A stretch of DNA of 64,000 nucleotides from CAMLFJ01 sp035524955. Lineage in GTDB: Bacteria > Methylomirabilota > Methylomirabilia > Rokubacteriales > CSP1-6. The stretch is from the NCBI GenBank assembly GCA_035524955.1, contig DATLFG010000074.1, positions 53,872-117,871 of the forward strand, written 5' to 3'. The notes below the pieces were generated by a model. The model saw nothing but the letters and a program-made list of their open reading frames with translations, was not told the origin of the DNA and made no database searches. Shown in pieces: positions 41,902 to 50,117 of this stretch. The translations under genes were made by a program, and so were the position numbers. The first letter of the stretch is position 1. The number at the start of each line of letters is the position of its first letter.

Positions 41902-43116
41902 ATGGATCTCAACTACACCGCCGAGGACGTCGCCTTCCGCAAGCAGGTCCGCGCGTGGCTCGAGCGGAACATCCCGCGGCAGATCCGGAGCCTCGAGGAA
42001 CGCAAGGCCTGGCACCGCAAGCTCTACGAGGCCGGCTATCTCGGCATGGGGTGGCCCCGGGAGTACGGCGGCCAGGGCGCGCGGCCGATGGAGCAGGCGA
42101 TCGTGGCCGACGAGATGGCGCGCGCGGGCGCGCCCGCTCCCACCAACGGGCTCGGCGTGGGCATCGTCGGTCCCACCATCGTGGTGCACGGCACCGACGC
42201 CCAGAAGCGGCGCTATCTCCGGAAGATCCTCACCGCCGAGGAGATGTGGTGCCAGCTCTACTCCGAGCCGAACGCGGGCTCCGACCTGGCCGCGTTGCGC
42301 ACCGCGGCGGAAGACAAGGGCGACCACTTCCAGGTCAACGGCCAGAAGATCTGGACCAGCGGCGGCGCCCTCGCCGACTGGGGGCTCCTGCTCGCGCGCA
42401 CCGATCCCGCGGTGGCCAAGCACAAGGGCATCAGCTGCTTCCTGATCGACATGCGCCAGCCCGGCATGGACGTGCGCCCGCTCAAGCAGATCACCGGCTC
42501 CTCGGAGTTCTGCGAGGTCTTCATGACCAACGCGCGGGTCGAGAAGGAGAACCTGATCGGGCGCCTGGGCGAGGGCTGGGGCATCGCGCAGACCACGCTG
42601 GGCTACGAGCGGGGGGGCCGCGCGCTGGCCCGGATCACCAGCTACGCGGGCCAGTACAACCACCTGGTGAACGCGGCGCGCCGGCTCAAGCGCGACGGGC
42701 GCCCGATCCTGGACGACGCGGTGACGCGCCAGAAGCTCGGCCGCATCTGGGCCGACCTGGAGGTGGAGCGCTACGGCGCCCTGCGCGTGCTGACCATGCT
42801 GGAGCGTGGCGAGCACCCTGGCGCGGGCGGCTCGCTCACCAAGCTCTCCTACTCCGAGTTCGAGAAGCGCTTCATGGAGCTGGCCGAGGAGATCCTGGGG
42901 CCGTACGGGCAGCTCACCGACGGCGTCCCGCCGGAGTTTCGCCTGGAAGTCGACACCGCGGTGGGCGATCACGGCACCTGGGCCTACGCGTTCCTGTGGT
43001 CGCGCGCGGGCACGATCTACGCCGGCTCCTCGGAGATCCAGAAGAACGTCATCGGCGAGCGCATTCTCGGCCTGCCGAAGGAATCGCGGGCCGACCGCAT
43101 CGGAGGTACCCGATGA
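41902..43116 (+). CDS. Acyl-CoA dehydrogenase, alpha-type of a tandem pair
   Basis: The 404-residue FAD enzyme has WCQLYSEPNAGSDLAALRT and FQVNGQKIWTSGGALADW (FAD binding). The glutamate region is LGYERGGRALARITSY, and YAGSSEIQKNVIGERILGLPKE closes the domain. It starts at ATG 41902 after GGAGG. The 4-base overlap (ATGA) with the next, shorter acyl-CoA dehydrogenase suggests a heteromeric enzyme like the FadE pairs of steroid side-chain degradation. Substrate is unknown; the operon continues with CoA-transferase and hydratase. Confidence 0.9.
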   Translation: MDLNYTAEDVAFRKQVRAWLERNIPRQIRSLEERKAWHRKLYEAGYLGMGWPREYGGQGARPMEQAIVADEMARAGAPAPTNGLGVGIVGPTIVVHGTDAQKRRYLRKILTAEEMWCQLYSEPNAGSDLAALRTAAEDKGDHFQVNGQKIWTSGGALADWGLLLARTDPAVAKHKGISCFLIDMRQPGMDVRPLKQITGSSEFCEVFMTNARVEKENLIGRLGEGWGIAQTTLGYERGGRALARITSYAGQYNHLVNAARRLKRDGRPILDDAVTRQKLGRIWADLEVERYGALRVLTMLERGEHPGAGGSLTKLSYSEFEKRFMELAEEILGPYGQLTDGVPPEFRLEVDTAVGDHGTWAYAFLWSRAGTIYAGSSEIQKNVIGERILGLPKESRADRIGGTR

Positions 43117-44243
43117 ATTTCTCGTTCAGCGAGGATCAGATCCTGCTCCGCAACTCGGTCCGCGCCGCGCTGGACGAGCAGTGCAAGCCCGCCCACGTGC
43201 GCGCGATGATGGAGGACGGCGGCAGCGGCTACAGCGCGGCGTTGTGGGCCGAGATGGCCAAGCTCGGCTGGCTCGGCCTGCCCTTCGCGGAGGAGCAGGG
43301 CGGCGCGGGCCTGGGCCTGGTCGAGCTGGCCCTCGTGCTGGAGGAGATGGGCCGCGCCGCCTATCCCGGCCCGTACTTCGCCAGCGTGGTGCTGGCCGGC
43401 CTCGGGCTCCAGGCCGGCGGCAGCGCGGCCCAGAAGGAGCGATGGCTGCCCGCCATCGCCTCCGGTCAGGCGCGGGGCACCGCGGCGCTGCTGGAGGACT
43501 CGCTCGACTGGGATCCCGCGGCCACCACCGCGACGGCCACGAAGGCCGGCGCCGGCTGGCGCCTCGGCGGCGTGAAGCGCTTCGTGCCGTGGGCCCACGT
43601 CGCCGACGTGGCGCTGGTGCCCGCGCGCGCGCCCGAGGGCGTCTCGCTCTTCCTGGTGGACCCGCGCGCCGCCGGCGTCACGCTGACGCCCATGGTCGGG
43701 ATCGATCTGGCCAACCGCTGGTCGGAGATGCGCTTTGCCGACGTGGCGGTGCCCGCGGACGCGCTGATGGGCCGGGCGGGCGAGGCCGGTCCGGTGCTGG
43801 AGGGGCTGCTCCGGCGCGCGGCGGTCGGCGCCTCCGCGGAGATGCTGGGCGCCGCGCGCCGCTGCCTCCACATGAGCGTGGACTACGCGAAGGTGCGCGA
43901 GCAGTTCGGCCAGCTCATCGGCTCCTTCCAGGCCATCCGCCACCGCTGCGCGGAGATGCTGCTCGAGGTGGAGAAAGCCCACGCCGCCGTCTACTACGCG
44001 GCCTGGGCGCTCGGCGCGGGCGCGGAGGACGCGACGATGGCCGCCTCGGTCTGCAAGGCGTTCGTGAGCGAGGCCGCGCGCCAGGTGTGCGGCGACGCCA
44101 TCCAGGTGCACGGCGGCATCGGCTTCACCTGGGAGTACGACCTCCACCTCTACTTCAAGCGCGCCAAGGCGCTGGAGCCCCTCTACGGCGACGCCGCCTA
44201 CCACCGCGAGCTGCTCGTGCGGGGCGTCACGGCCTCCGCCTGA
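43113..44243 (+). CDS. Acyl-CoA dehydrogenase, beta-type of a tandem pair
   Basis: The 376-residue acyl-CoA dehydrogenase begins FSFSEDQILLRNSVRAAL. It has REQFGQLIGSFQAIRHRCAEML and the end motif QVHGGIGFTWEYDLHLYFKRAK. Its middle domain is divergent (LLEDSLDWDPA in place of the usual NGxKxxx start), as in the non-catalytic or FAD-sharing halves of heteromeric pairs. It overlaps the upstream gene by 4 bases and the CoA-transferase gene by one (TGATG), so all are translationally coupled. Confidence 0.88.
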   Translation: MNFSFSEDQILLRNSVRAALDEQCKPAHVRAMMEDGGSGYSAALWAEMAKLGWLGLPFAEEQGGAGLGLVELALVLEEMGRAAYPGPYFASVVLAGLGLQAGGSAAQKERWLPAIASGQARGTAALLEDSLDWDPAATTATATKAGAGWRLGGVKRFVPWAHVADVALVPARAPEGVSLFLVDPRAAGVTLTPMVGIDLANRWSEMRFADVAVPADALMGRAGEAGPVLEGLLRRAAVGASAEMLGAARRCLHMSVDYAKVREQFGQLIGSFQAIRHRCAEMLLEVEKAHAAVYYAAWALGAGAEDATMAASVCKAFVSEAARQVCGDAIQVHGGIGFTWEYDLHLYFKRAKALEPLYGDAAYHRELLVRGVTASA

Positions 44244-45481
44244 TGGCGCCACCGGAGGAATCCCCTCACCCCGGCCCTCTCCCCCGAGGGGGGAGAGGGC
44301 CCGGTGAGGAGGGTGCGCTTGGTGAGGGAGGTGCGCTCGCAGGCGTTCGCGTGGTGGATCTGACCTCGTACATCGCGGGCTCGTACGGGGCAATGATGCT
44401 GGCGGACCTGGGCGCCGACGTCGTCAAGGTGGAGGCCATCGAGGGCGACTCGTTCCGCGAGCTGCCCGGCTTCTACGGCTGGAATCGCGGCAAGCGCTCG
44501 ATCGCGGTGAACGTCAAGGCCCCCGACGGCCGCGCCATCGTCCACCGCCTGGCCCGCGAGGCCGACGTGGTCATGGAGAACATGCGCCCCGGCGTGGTCG
44601 AGCGCCTGGGCGTGGACTACGAGACGCTCCGCGCGCTGAATCCCCGCCTGATCTACGCCACCGTGACCGCCTTCGGCTCCGACGGCCCCTACCGGGAGCG
44701 CCCCGGCTTCGATCCGCTGCTGCAGGCGATGGGCGGCGTGATGGAGCTACAGGGCTTCGGCGCGGCGCCCCAGTACCTCCGCATCGCGGTCACCGACTAC
44801 TACTGCGCGGCGCTCAGCTGCCAGATGGTGCTGGCCGCGCTCTTCGCCCGCGAGCGCACCGGGCGAGGCCAGCGCGTGCAGACCTCGCTGCTGCAGGCCG
44901 TGCTCGCGCTGCAGTCCGGCAACGTGGTGGCCTATCCGGGCCACGAGGTCGTCTACCGCAGCACGCCCACGTATCGCCTCTACCGGGGCAGCGACGGGGA
45001 GTGGTTCTTCCTGGCCGTCGGCAACCAGTCGTTCTGGGTGAAGCTCTGCAAGGCGGTCGGCCGCGAGGACCTGGCCCAGGACCCGCGCTTCGGCTCCTGG
45101 TTCGCCCGGCGCGACAACGCGGACGCGCTGATGCCCCTGCTCGAGGAAGCGTTCGGCTCCCGGCCCGCGGCGGAGTGGGTGCGCATCCTGACCGCCCACG
45201 ACATCCCGGCCGCGGCGACCCAGTCGCTCCGGGAGTTCATGCGCGATCCCGCGGTGCTCCATCACAAGATGATCGTCGAGTACGACCACCCGGAGCTGGG
45301 CCCGCTCTCCCTGATGGGCCAGCCGCTCCGCTTCTCCGAGACGCAGGCCCCCGACGCGGGCCCGCCGCCGCTCCTCGGCCAGCACACCGCCGAGGTCCTG
45401 CGCGAGGCGGGCTACGCCGACTCCGAGATCGCCGAGCTGCGCCGCCGCGGCGTCGTCGCCGGCAAGGACATCTCCTCATGA
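44243..45481 (+). CDS. CaiB/BaiF-type CoA-transferase with repeat-derived N-terminus
   Basis: The 412-residue family III CoA-transferase shows VRVVDLTSYIAGSYGAMMLADLGADVVKVE, split at residues 35-64, NRGKRSIAVNVK, ERPGFDPLLQAMGG and TAHDIPAAATQSL. Residues about 7-35 (PHPGPLPRGGRGPGEEG and on) are encoded by dispersed repeat copy 4 inserted between the start codon and the domain. Where the catalytic aspartate normally follows GQxV, this protein has Gln213 (GRGQRVQTSLLQAV), so transferase activity is not certain. Coupled to its neighbours by TGATG and ATGA overlaps. Confidence 0.86.
   Translation: MAPPEESPHPGPLPRGGRGPGEEGALGEGGALAGVRVVDLTSYIAGSYGAMMLADLGADVVKVEAIEGDSFRELPGFYGWNRGKRSIAVNVKAPDGRAIVHRLAREADVVMENMRPGVVERLGVDYETLRALNPRLIYATVTAFGSDGPYRERPGFDPLLQAMGGVMELQGFGAAPQYLRIAVTDYYCAALSCQMVLAALFARERTGRGQRVQTSLLQAVLALQSGNVVAYPGHEVVYRSTPTYRLYRGSDGEWFFLAVGNQSFWVKLCKAVGREDLAQDPRFGSWFARRDNADALMPLLEEAFGSRPAAEWVRILTAHDIPAAATQSLREFMRDPAVLHHKMIVEYDHPELGPLSLMGQPLRFSETQAPDAGPPPLLGQHTAEVLREAGYADSEIAELRRRGVVAGKDISS
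44262..44312. repeat. Dispersed GC-rich inverted repeat, copy 4 (in the CoA-transferase gene)
   Basis: CCCCTCACCCCGGCCCTCTC then CCCCGAGGGGGGAGAGGGCC and GGTGAGGAGG form a long imperfect hairpin directly after the start region of the CoA-transferase. It is followed by two GTGCGCT-containing short repeats (44313-44338) that prolong the insertion in frame. Confidence 0.8.
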
Positions 45482-46278
45482 CCGACGCGGCGACGACCAC
45501 GTACGAGGCGATCCGCTACGAGCAGGCCGACGGGGTGGCCACCATCACCCTGAACCGGCCCGACGTGCACAACGCGATGAACCAGGCGATGCGGCGCGAG
45601 CTGCTCGAGGTCTTCGCGCAGCTTAGGACCGACGACACGGTGCGCGCGGTGGTCGTCACCGGCGGGGGCGACAAGGCCTTCTCGGCGGGCGCCGACATCC
45701 GCGAGTTCCTGGAGCCGCCGGTGCCCACCCAGTTCCGCGAGGCCCGCCGGCGCGTGGACTTCCGCCGCGAGATGGAGCGGTGCCCGCAGCCCATCATCGC
45801 GGCCATCCGGGGCTACGCCTTCGGCGGCGGGCTCGAGCTGGCCCTGGCCTGCGACATCCGCGTCGCCACCGAGGACGCGCAGCTCGGGCTCACCGAGATC
45901 AACCTGGCCATCATCCCGGGCGGCGGCGGCACCCAGCGGCTGCCGCGGCTCGTGGGGCGCGGCAAGGCGCTCGAGATGATCTTGACCGGCATGCGCATCC
46001 CCGCCGCGGAGGCGCTGCGCATCGGCCTGGTGGAGCGCGTGGTCCCGCTGGTGGAGCACCCGACCGCCGCGCAGGCGCTGGCCCGCACCATCGCGGACAA
46101 GGCGCCGGTGGCGCTGCGCTACGCGAAGGAGGCGGTGGTGGGCGGCCTCGGCCTGCCGCTCGACGACGGCATCCGGCTGGAGAACGACCTCGCCACGCTC
46201 CTCCGCACCACCGAGGACCGCCTCGAGGGTGCCCGCGCCTTCGTGGAGAAGCGCAAGCCCCGCTGGACAGGGAAGTAA
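45478..46278 (+). CDS. Enoyl-CoA hydratase
   Basis: The 266-residue crotonase-fold enzyme has LNRPDVHNAMNQAMRREL, oxyanion-hole AFSAGADIREF and GYAFGGGLELALACDI (first catalytic Glu). LTEINLAIIPGGGGTQRLPR carries the second catalytic Glu, so hydratase activity is expected. It ends the acyl-CoA operon and starts by ATGA overlap with the CoA-transferase stop. Together the four genes give activation, dehydrogenation and hydration of an unknown acyl-CoA. Confidence 0.9.
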   Translation: MTDAATTTYEAIRYEQADGVATITLNRPDVHNAMNQAMRRELLEVFAQLRTDDTVRAVVVTGGGDKAFSAGADIREFLEPPVPTQFREARRRVDFRREMERCPQPIIAAIRGYAFGGGLELALACDIRVATEDAQLGLTEINLAIIPGGGGTQRLPRLVGRGKALEMILTGMRIPAAEALRIGLVERVVPLVEHPTAAQALARTIADKAPVALRYAKEAVVGGLGLPLDDGIRLENDLATLLRTTEDRLEGARAFVEKRKPRWTGK

Positions 46279-46400
46279 CCCCTCACCCCAACCCTCTCCC
46301 CAGAGGGGAGAGGGAGCGCCGAGACACCCTCTCCCCCTCCGGAGAGACGGAGCGCCTAGATCACCCTCTCCCCTCTGGGGAGAGGGTAGGGTGAGGGGCC
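46279..46400. repeat. Dispersed GC-rich repeat, copy 5: three units, outer two inverted
   Basis: A unit CCCCTCACCCCAACCCTCTC-CCCAGAGGGGAGAGGG starts right after the hydratase stop. A degenerate middle unit (CACCCTCTCCCCCTCC-GGAGAGACGG) follows. A third unit in opposite orientation ends GGTAGGGTGAGGGG. The outer units are inverted copies of each other. It fills the whole gap between two convergent genes and could terminate both. Confidence 0.85.
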
Positions 46401-46401
46401 C

Positions 46402-47253
46402 TCAGCGCGGCGTGTCGCCGGCCAGGGTGACGCGGTGCATGAGGCGCTTGAAGCCGGCGTAGTCGTTGACCGCGTTGTGCTGCACGCAGCGGTTGTCCCA
46501 GAAGGCGATGGAGCCGGGCTGCCACTGGAAGCGGCAGGTCAGCTCGGGCCGCACCTGGTGCTGGAAGAGGTAGTCCAGCAGCGGCCGGCTCTCCTCCTCC
46601 GTCCAGCCCTGAAACCGCGCGGTATGGCCCTGGTTGACGTAGAGCGCCTTCCGCCCCGTCTCGGGATGCGTGCGCACGGCCGGGTGCTCGCTCGTCAGCA
46701 CCTTCATCTCGACGCCGGCCTCCTTCAGCCGGTCCTCGCGCGTCTTCGAGGCGTCCGCCTTCGTCGAGGTGTTGACGCCCACCAGCCCGTCGAGCGTGCG
46801 GCGCAGCCCTTCCGACAGCGTCTCGTAGGCGGTGTACTGGTTGGCGAAGATCGTGTCGCCCCCGTAGGGCGGGATCTCCACCGCGTAGAGCAGGCTGGCC
46901 ATCGGGGGCCGGGCGAGGTACGTGGTGTCGGAGTGCCAGACCCCTCCGAAGTTGATCTGCTCGTGCGGCAGCTTGATCACCGGCGTGATCAGCGGGCACT
47001 CCGGCAGCCCCTTGAGCTGCGGGTACTCCATCGGCTCGCCGAAGCGCTTCGTGAACGCGAGCTGCTCCTGCGGGGTGAGCTTCTGGTCCCGGAAGAAGAT
47101 CACCAGATGGTCGAGGAAGGCCTGGCGGATCTCCGCGACGACCGCGTCGTCGAGCGCGGCGGCCGCGTTGACGCCGCGGATCTCGGCGCCCAGCGCGCCC
47201 GCCACCGGGTGCACCTCGATGTGTCGATATCTCCCGGCCACGTTGCGCGGCAT
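46402..47253 (-). CDS. TauD/TfdA-family 2-oxoglutarate dioxygenase
   Basis: The 283-residue Fe(II)/2-oxoglutarate enzyme has iron ligands H107 and D109 (VWHSDTTY) and H259 (CVQHNAVND). The 2-oxoglutarate arginine lies in FKRLMHRVTLAG. Relatives act on taurine, alkyl sulfates or aryloxyacetates. The ATG at 47253 follows CAGGAGGCGTCC. Its stop abuts the three-unit repeat. It has no operon partner with a sulfur-use role, although a sulfatase lies 43 kb away. Confidence 0.9.
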   Translation of the reverse strand: MPRNVAGRYRHIEVHPVAGALGAEIRGVNAAAALDDAVVAEIRQAFLDHLVIFFRDQKLTPQEQLAFTKRFGEPMEYPQLKGLPECPLITPVIKLPHEQINFGGVWHSDTTYLARPPMASLLYAVEIPPYGGDTIFANQYTAYETLSEGLRRTLDGLVGVNTSTKADASKTREDRLKEAGVEMKVLTSEHPAVRTHPETGRKALYVNQGHTARFQGWTEEESRPLLDYLFQHQVRPELTCRFQWQPGSIAFWDNRCVQHNAVNDYAGFKRLMHRVTLAGDTPR

Positions 47254-47275
47254 GGACGCCTCCTGGATCCCGGGC

Positions 47276-48202
47276 CTACAGCGAGTTGAAGTGCTCGGCC
47301 ATCCGCCGGCGCAGGGCGGCATCGGGCAGCGGCCCCGACAGCGCCCCCAGGTTGTCCGCCACGTGCCGGGGATTGCGCGTGCCCGGGATGACGCAGGTGA
47401 CCGCGGGGTGGGCCAGGATCCACTTGAGGAAGAGCTGCGCCCAGCTCCCCGCCCCCGCCTCCTTAGCCCAGTCGGGCAGCGCCCGGTCCCGCACCCGGCG
47501 GAACATGGCGCCCTCCGCGAAGGGCCGGTTCACGATCACCGCCGTCCCCGCCTCCGCGGCGACGCCGAGCAGCCGCCGGTCCGCCTCCGGCTCGGCCAGC
47601 GAGTAGTTCACCTGCACGAAGTCGATGTCGCCCCTCTTGACGACCCGCTCGAGATCGCCGTGCGCCCCCGCATGGTAGTGGGTGACACCGAGGTAGCGGA
47701 TGCGCCCGGCCGCCTTCCAGTCCCGCAGCGTGGCCAGATGCGTCGACGCGTCCACCAGGTTGTGCACCTGCATCAGGTCGAGGCGGTCGACGCGCAGCTT
47801 GCGCATCGAGTCCTCCATCTGGCGGATGCCCGCCTGCCGGCCGCTGGTCCAGACCTTGGTGGCCACGAAGAGCTTCGGCCGCACGCCCAGCTCGGCGGCG
47901 AGCCGGCCGGTCACCTGCTCGGAGGAGCCGTACATCGGCGAGCTGTCCACCATCCGCCCCCCGCCGTCCACGAAGACGCGGAGCGTCTCCCTGGCCTGCG
48001 CCAGGTCCTTCGCGTTGCCGGCCACGTCGAAGACCTGCCAGGTCCCGAGGCCGACCGCGGGCAGCGCCTCGCCCGTCTTCGGGATGGGCCGCTCGAGCAG
48101 CCCCTGCCCGCGCGACTCGACCGGCATCACCATCGCGCCCAGGAGCGCGCCGGCCACCTTGAGGAAGGCCCGACGGCAGGCCAGAGGGGTCTCCACACTC
48201 AT
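47276..48202 (-). CDS. Aldo/keto reductase with Tat-type leader
   Basis: The 308-residue protein begins with a leader containing CRRAFLKVAGALLGAMV (twin Arg, export likely). An aldo/keto reductase barrel follows: VGLGTWQVFDV, VDSSPMYGSSEQ (Asp and Tyr of the tetrad), FVATKVW (Lys), LDLMQVHNLVD (His), and CVIPGTRNPRHVADN for NADPH binding. It begins by an ATGA overlap with the 67-codon gene upstream. Substrate unknown. Confidence 0.87.
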   Translation of the reverse strand: MSVETPLACRRAFLKVAGALLGAMVMPVESRGQGLLERPIPKTGEALPAVGLGTWQVFDVAGNAKDLAQARETLRVFVDGGGRMVDSSPMYGSSEQVTGRLAAELGVRPKLFVATKVWTSGRQAGIRQMEDSMRKLRVDRLDLMQVHNLVDASTHLATLRDWKAAGRIRYLGVTHYHAGAHGDLERVVKRGDIDFVQVNYSLAEPEADRRLLGVAAEAGTAVIVNRPFAEGAMFRRVRDRALPDWAKEAGAGSWAQLFLKWILAHPAVTCVIPGTRNPRHVADNLGALSGPLPDAALRRRMAEHFNSL

Positions 48203-48402
48203 GCGCCCCCGTCCGCCAGCTTAGCGATCAGGGTGGCGACGGCATGGGTCGTGGTCATGGCGTGGTCGGCGTGCTCGAGCGTCTCGATGATACCGCGTGG
48301 GGCGTGCGAGGCAATAGCCTTCACGACCAGCACGATCACCGGCCCCTGGCCTGTATCGTCGTACGCGATCGCATCGGCGTCGGAGACCCGGAGCGTCGGC
48401 AT
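48199..48402 (-). CDS. Short gene, possible alpha/beta-hydrolase remnant (67 aa)
   Basis: The ATG at 48402 encodes MPTLRVSDADAIAYDDTGQG followed by PVIVLV, which looks like the first strands of an alpha/beta hydrolase. The expected oxyanion HG is missing and the chain jumps to an unrelated helical end (ETLEHADHAMTTTH). It may be an internally deleted hydrolase or a small protein of its own. It lies 7 bases after the methyltransferase gene and overlaps the aldo/keto reductase start, so it is kept in the operon. Confidence 0.4.
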   Translation of the reverse strand: MPTLRVSDADAIAYDDTGQGPVIVLVVKAIASHAPRGIIETLEHADHAMTTTHAVATLIAKLADGGA

Positions 48403-48409
48403 GCGGCCG

Positions 48410-49209
48410 CTACCGCGCGCCCCGCGAGGCGACGACCACGATGCGGTCGCCCACGCCCAGCGGCGCGCCCTCGTAGGTGCCGGCGTATTCCATCGCCTCG
48501 AAGCCGGCGGCGCGCAGCAGATGCTCGAGCTCGTCCCGGCTCCAGCAGCCCATGACGAAGTCGTGGCTCGCCGTCACCTCTCCGGACCCGGTCGCGAGCG
48601 TGTGCCGCTCGGTGATGAGCCGGCGCGCGGCGGGGTCGAGCCGGGTGACGCTCCGGAACACGAGCCGCCCGCGCGGGGTGGCCACGCGCCGCTCCCACAC
48701 GGGCTGCGCGGTCTTCCCGGCCACGCTCGCGTCCCAGTCGCGCACGTCGAACAGCAGGGTGCCGCCGGGACGCAGGGCGCGCGCGAACGCCGCGAACACT
48801 GCCGTGCGCTCGGCCGCCTCGAGGACATCGTTGAGCACGCCGCGGCAGACGATCGCGTCGAATCCCGCGCCGGCCGGCAGCGCGAGCAGATCGCGGGGCT
48901 CGAAGCGCACGCGGGCGAACACCTCCACCGGGCGGCGCAGCGCCTCGGCGAGCAGATCGGAGGATCGATCGATCCCCGTCACCGCGAACCCGCGGCGCGC
49001 GAGCCCGATCGCGTAGCGGCCGGTGCCGCAGCCCGCATCCAGCAGCGCCGCGCCCGGGCCGATGCCCGCCGGGCCAGCGCGTCGGCCATCCCGGCGCACT
49101 CCTCCGCCACCGGCCGCTCGACCAGGTAGTCGTAGGCCCACGCGAACTCCCCGTAGAACGGGCGCGGCGTCACGGCCGCCGCCACGTCGCCCGACCGCGC
49201 GCTCGTCAT
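48410..49209 (-). pseudogene. SAM-dependent methyltransferase, broken by a -1 frameshift
   Basis: The N-terminus reads MTSARSGDVAAAV..FYGEFAWAYDYLVERPVAEE from ATG 49209. After ALARR the frame must change to continue GPGAALLDAGCGTGRYAIGL (motif I) and the rest of a class I methyltransferase, ending at 48410. One base is missing near the CCC at 49065-49067; adding one G on the coding strand restores a continuous protein of about 266 residues. This may be a sequencing error or a real lesion. The start overlaps the GNAT-fusion stop (ATGA). Confidence 0.75.
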
Positions 49210-50108
49210 CGCGCGGCCAGGTCCTTGCCCATGAAGACGCTCAGCGGGTGGTCCTCGTAGTCGCCGAACGGCCCGGTGCGGGAGAAGCCCGCGCGCTCGT
49301 AGAGCGCGATGGCCTCCGGCTGACGCACACCGGTCTCGAGCAGCAGGCGCGCGAGCCCGAGCGCCCGCGCTTCCGCCTCGAGCGCCGCGAGCACCGCGCG
49401 ACCGACGCCCGCGCCCCGCGCGGCCGGGCTCACGTACATGCGCTTGATCTCGCCGGTTCCGGGCTCGATCCGGCGCACCGCCCCGCACCCGACCACCTCC
49501 CCCGCCCGCGCCGCGATCAGGAACGCGCCCCGCCCGGGCGAGACCTCCTCGGCGTCCACCTCGAAGTGGTTCGCGCCGGGCTCCGGGTAACGGCCCAGCA
49601 GCTCCGCGTCGAGGGCGCGGATGAGGGCCAGCGCGCGCGGCGAGCGGATGTCGGCGCGCGCGACGGTCACGGCGGCCTCCGCCGGCGCGACGAACGCGAA
49701 GCGACAATCCGGGCCGAAGCGGTCGTCGAAGCCCTCGAGCCCGAGCTCGCGCCGCCCGGCATTGCTCCAGAGCGAGAGCACGTCCCGCCGCCCGAAGTAG
49801 CCGACCCACGGCTCGTGCAGGAAGACGATGGGATGCGCCCGCTGCGCCTCCGGATGCTCGGCACCGAAGTGGAGCGCGTCCTCGTAGGTCGGCCGCGCGA
49901 GACCGCGGCGCGCCGCCTCGGCGAGGGCCTCCGAGGCGGTCACCGCGCGGTCGAAGCCCACGAGGACGATCTCGACGGGGCCCGCCGGCGCCCCGCGCGC
50001 CGGGAAGTTCTCGGACGTCACGCAGGAGTGGGCGTACCCGTACCCGCCGGCCTCCACCAGCTGCTCGGTGGAGCGGGGGCCGGCGCGCGCGATCCGGTAG
50101 CGCGTCAC
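49206..50108 (-). CDS. Two-domain protein: unknown N-terminal domain fused to GNAT acetyltransferase
   Basis: The 300-residue product starts at GTG 50108. Residues 1-140 form a domain with GGYGYAHSCVTSENFPA, RPTYEDALHFGAEHPEAQR, HPIVFLHEPWVGYFGRRDV and DRFGPDCRFAFVAP, similar to small stand-alone bacterial proteins of unknown role. Residues 150-300 are a GNAT domain with KRMYVSPAARGAGVGRAVLAA (acetyl-CoA pyrophosphate loop) and ALYERAGFSRTGPFGDY. The substrate is unknown. It lies in an operon with the methyltransferase and aldo/keto reductase. Confidence 0.75.
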   Translation of the reverse strand: MTRYRIARAGPRSTEQLVEAGGYGYAHSCVTSENFPARGAPAGPVEIVLVGFDRAVTASEALAEAARRGLARPTYEDALHFGAEHPEAQRAHPIVFLHEPWVGYFGRRDVLSLWSNAGRRELGLEGFDDRFGPDCRFAFVAPAEAAVTVARADIRSPRALALIRALDAELLGRYPEPGANHFEVDAEEVSPGRGAFLIAARAGEVVGCGAVRRIEPGTGEIKRMYVSPAARGAGVGRAVLAALEAEARALGLARLLLETGVRQPEAIALYERAGFSRTGPFGDYEDHPLSVFMGKDLAAR

Positions 50109-50117
50109 GCCGGGATT

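Noticed and set aside
46279..46400. Three-unit GC-rich repeat as a CRISPR array
   Set aside because: Units are inverted relative to each other, of unequal length and without unique spacers.
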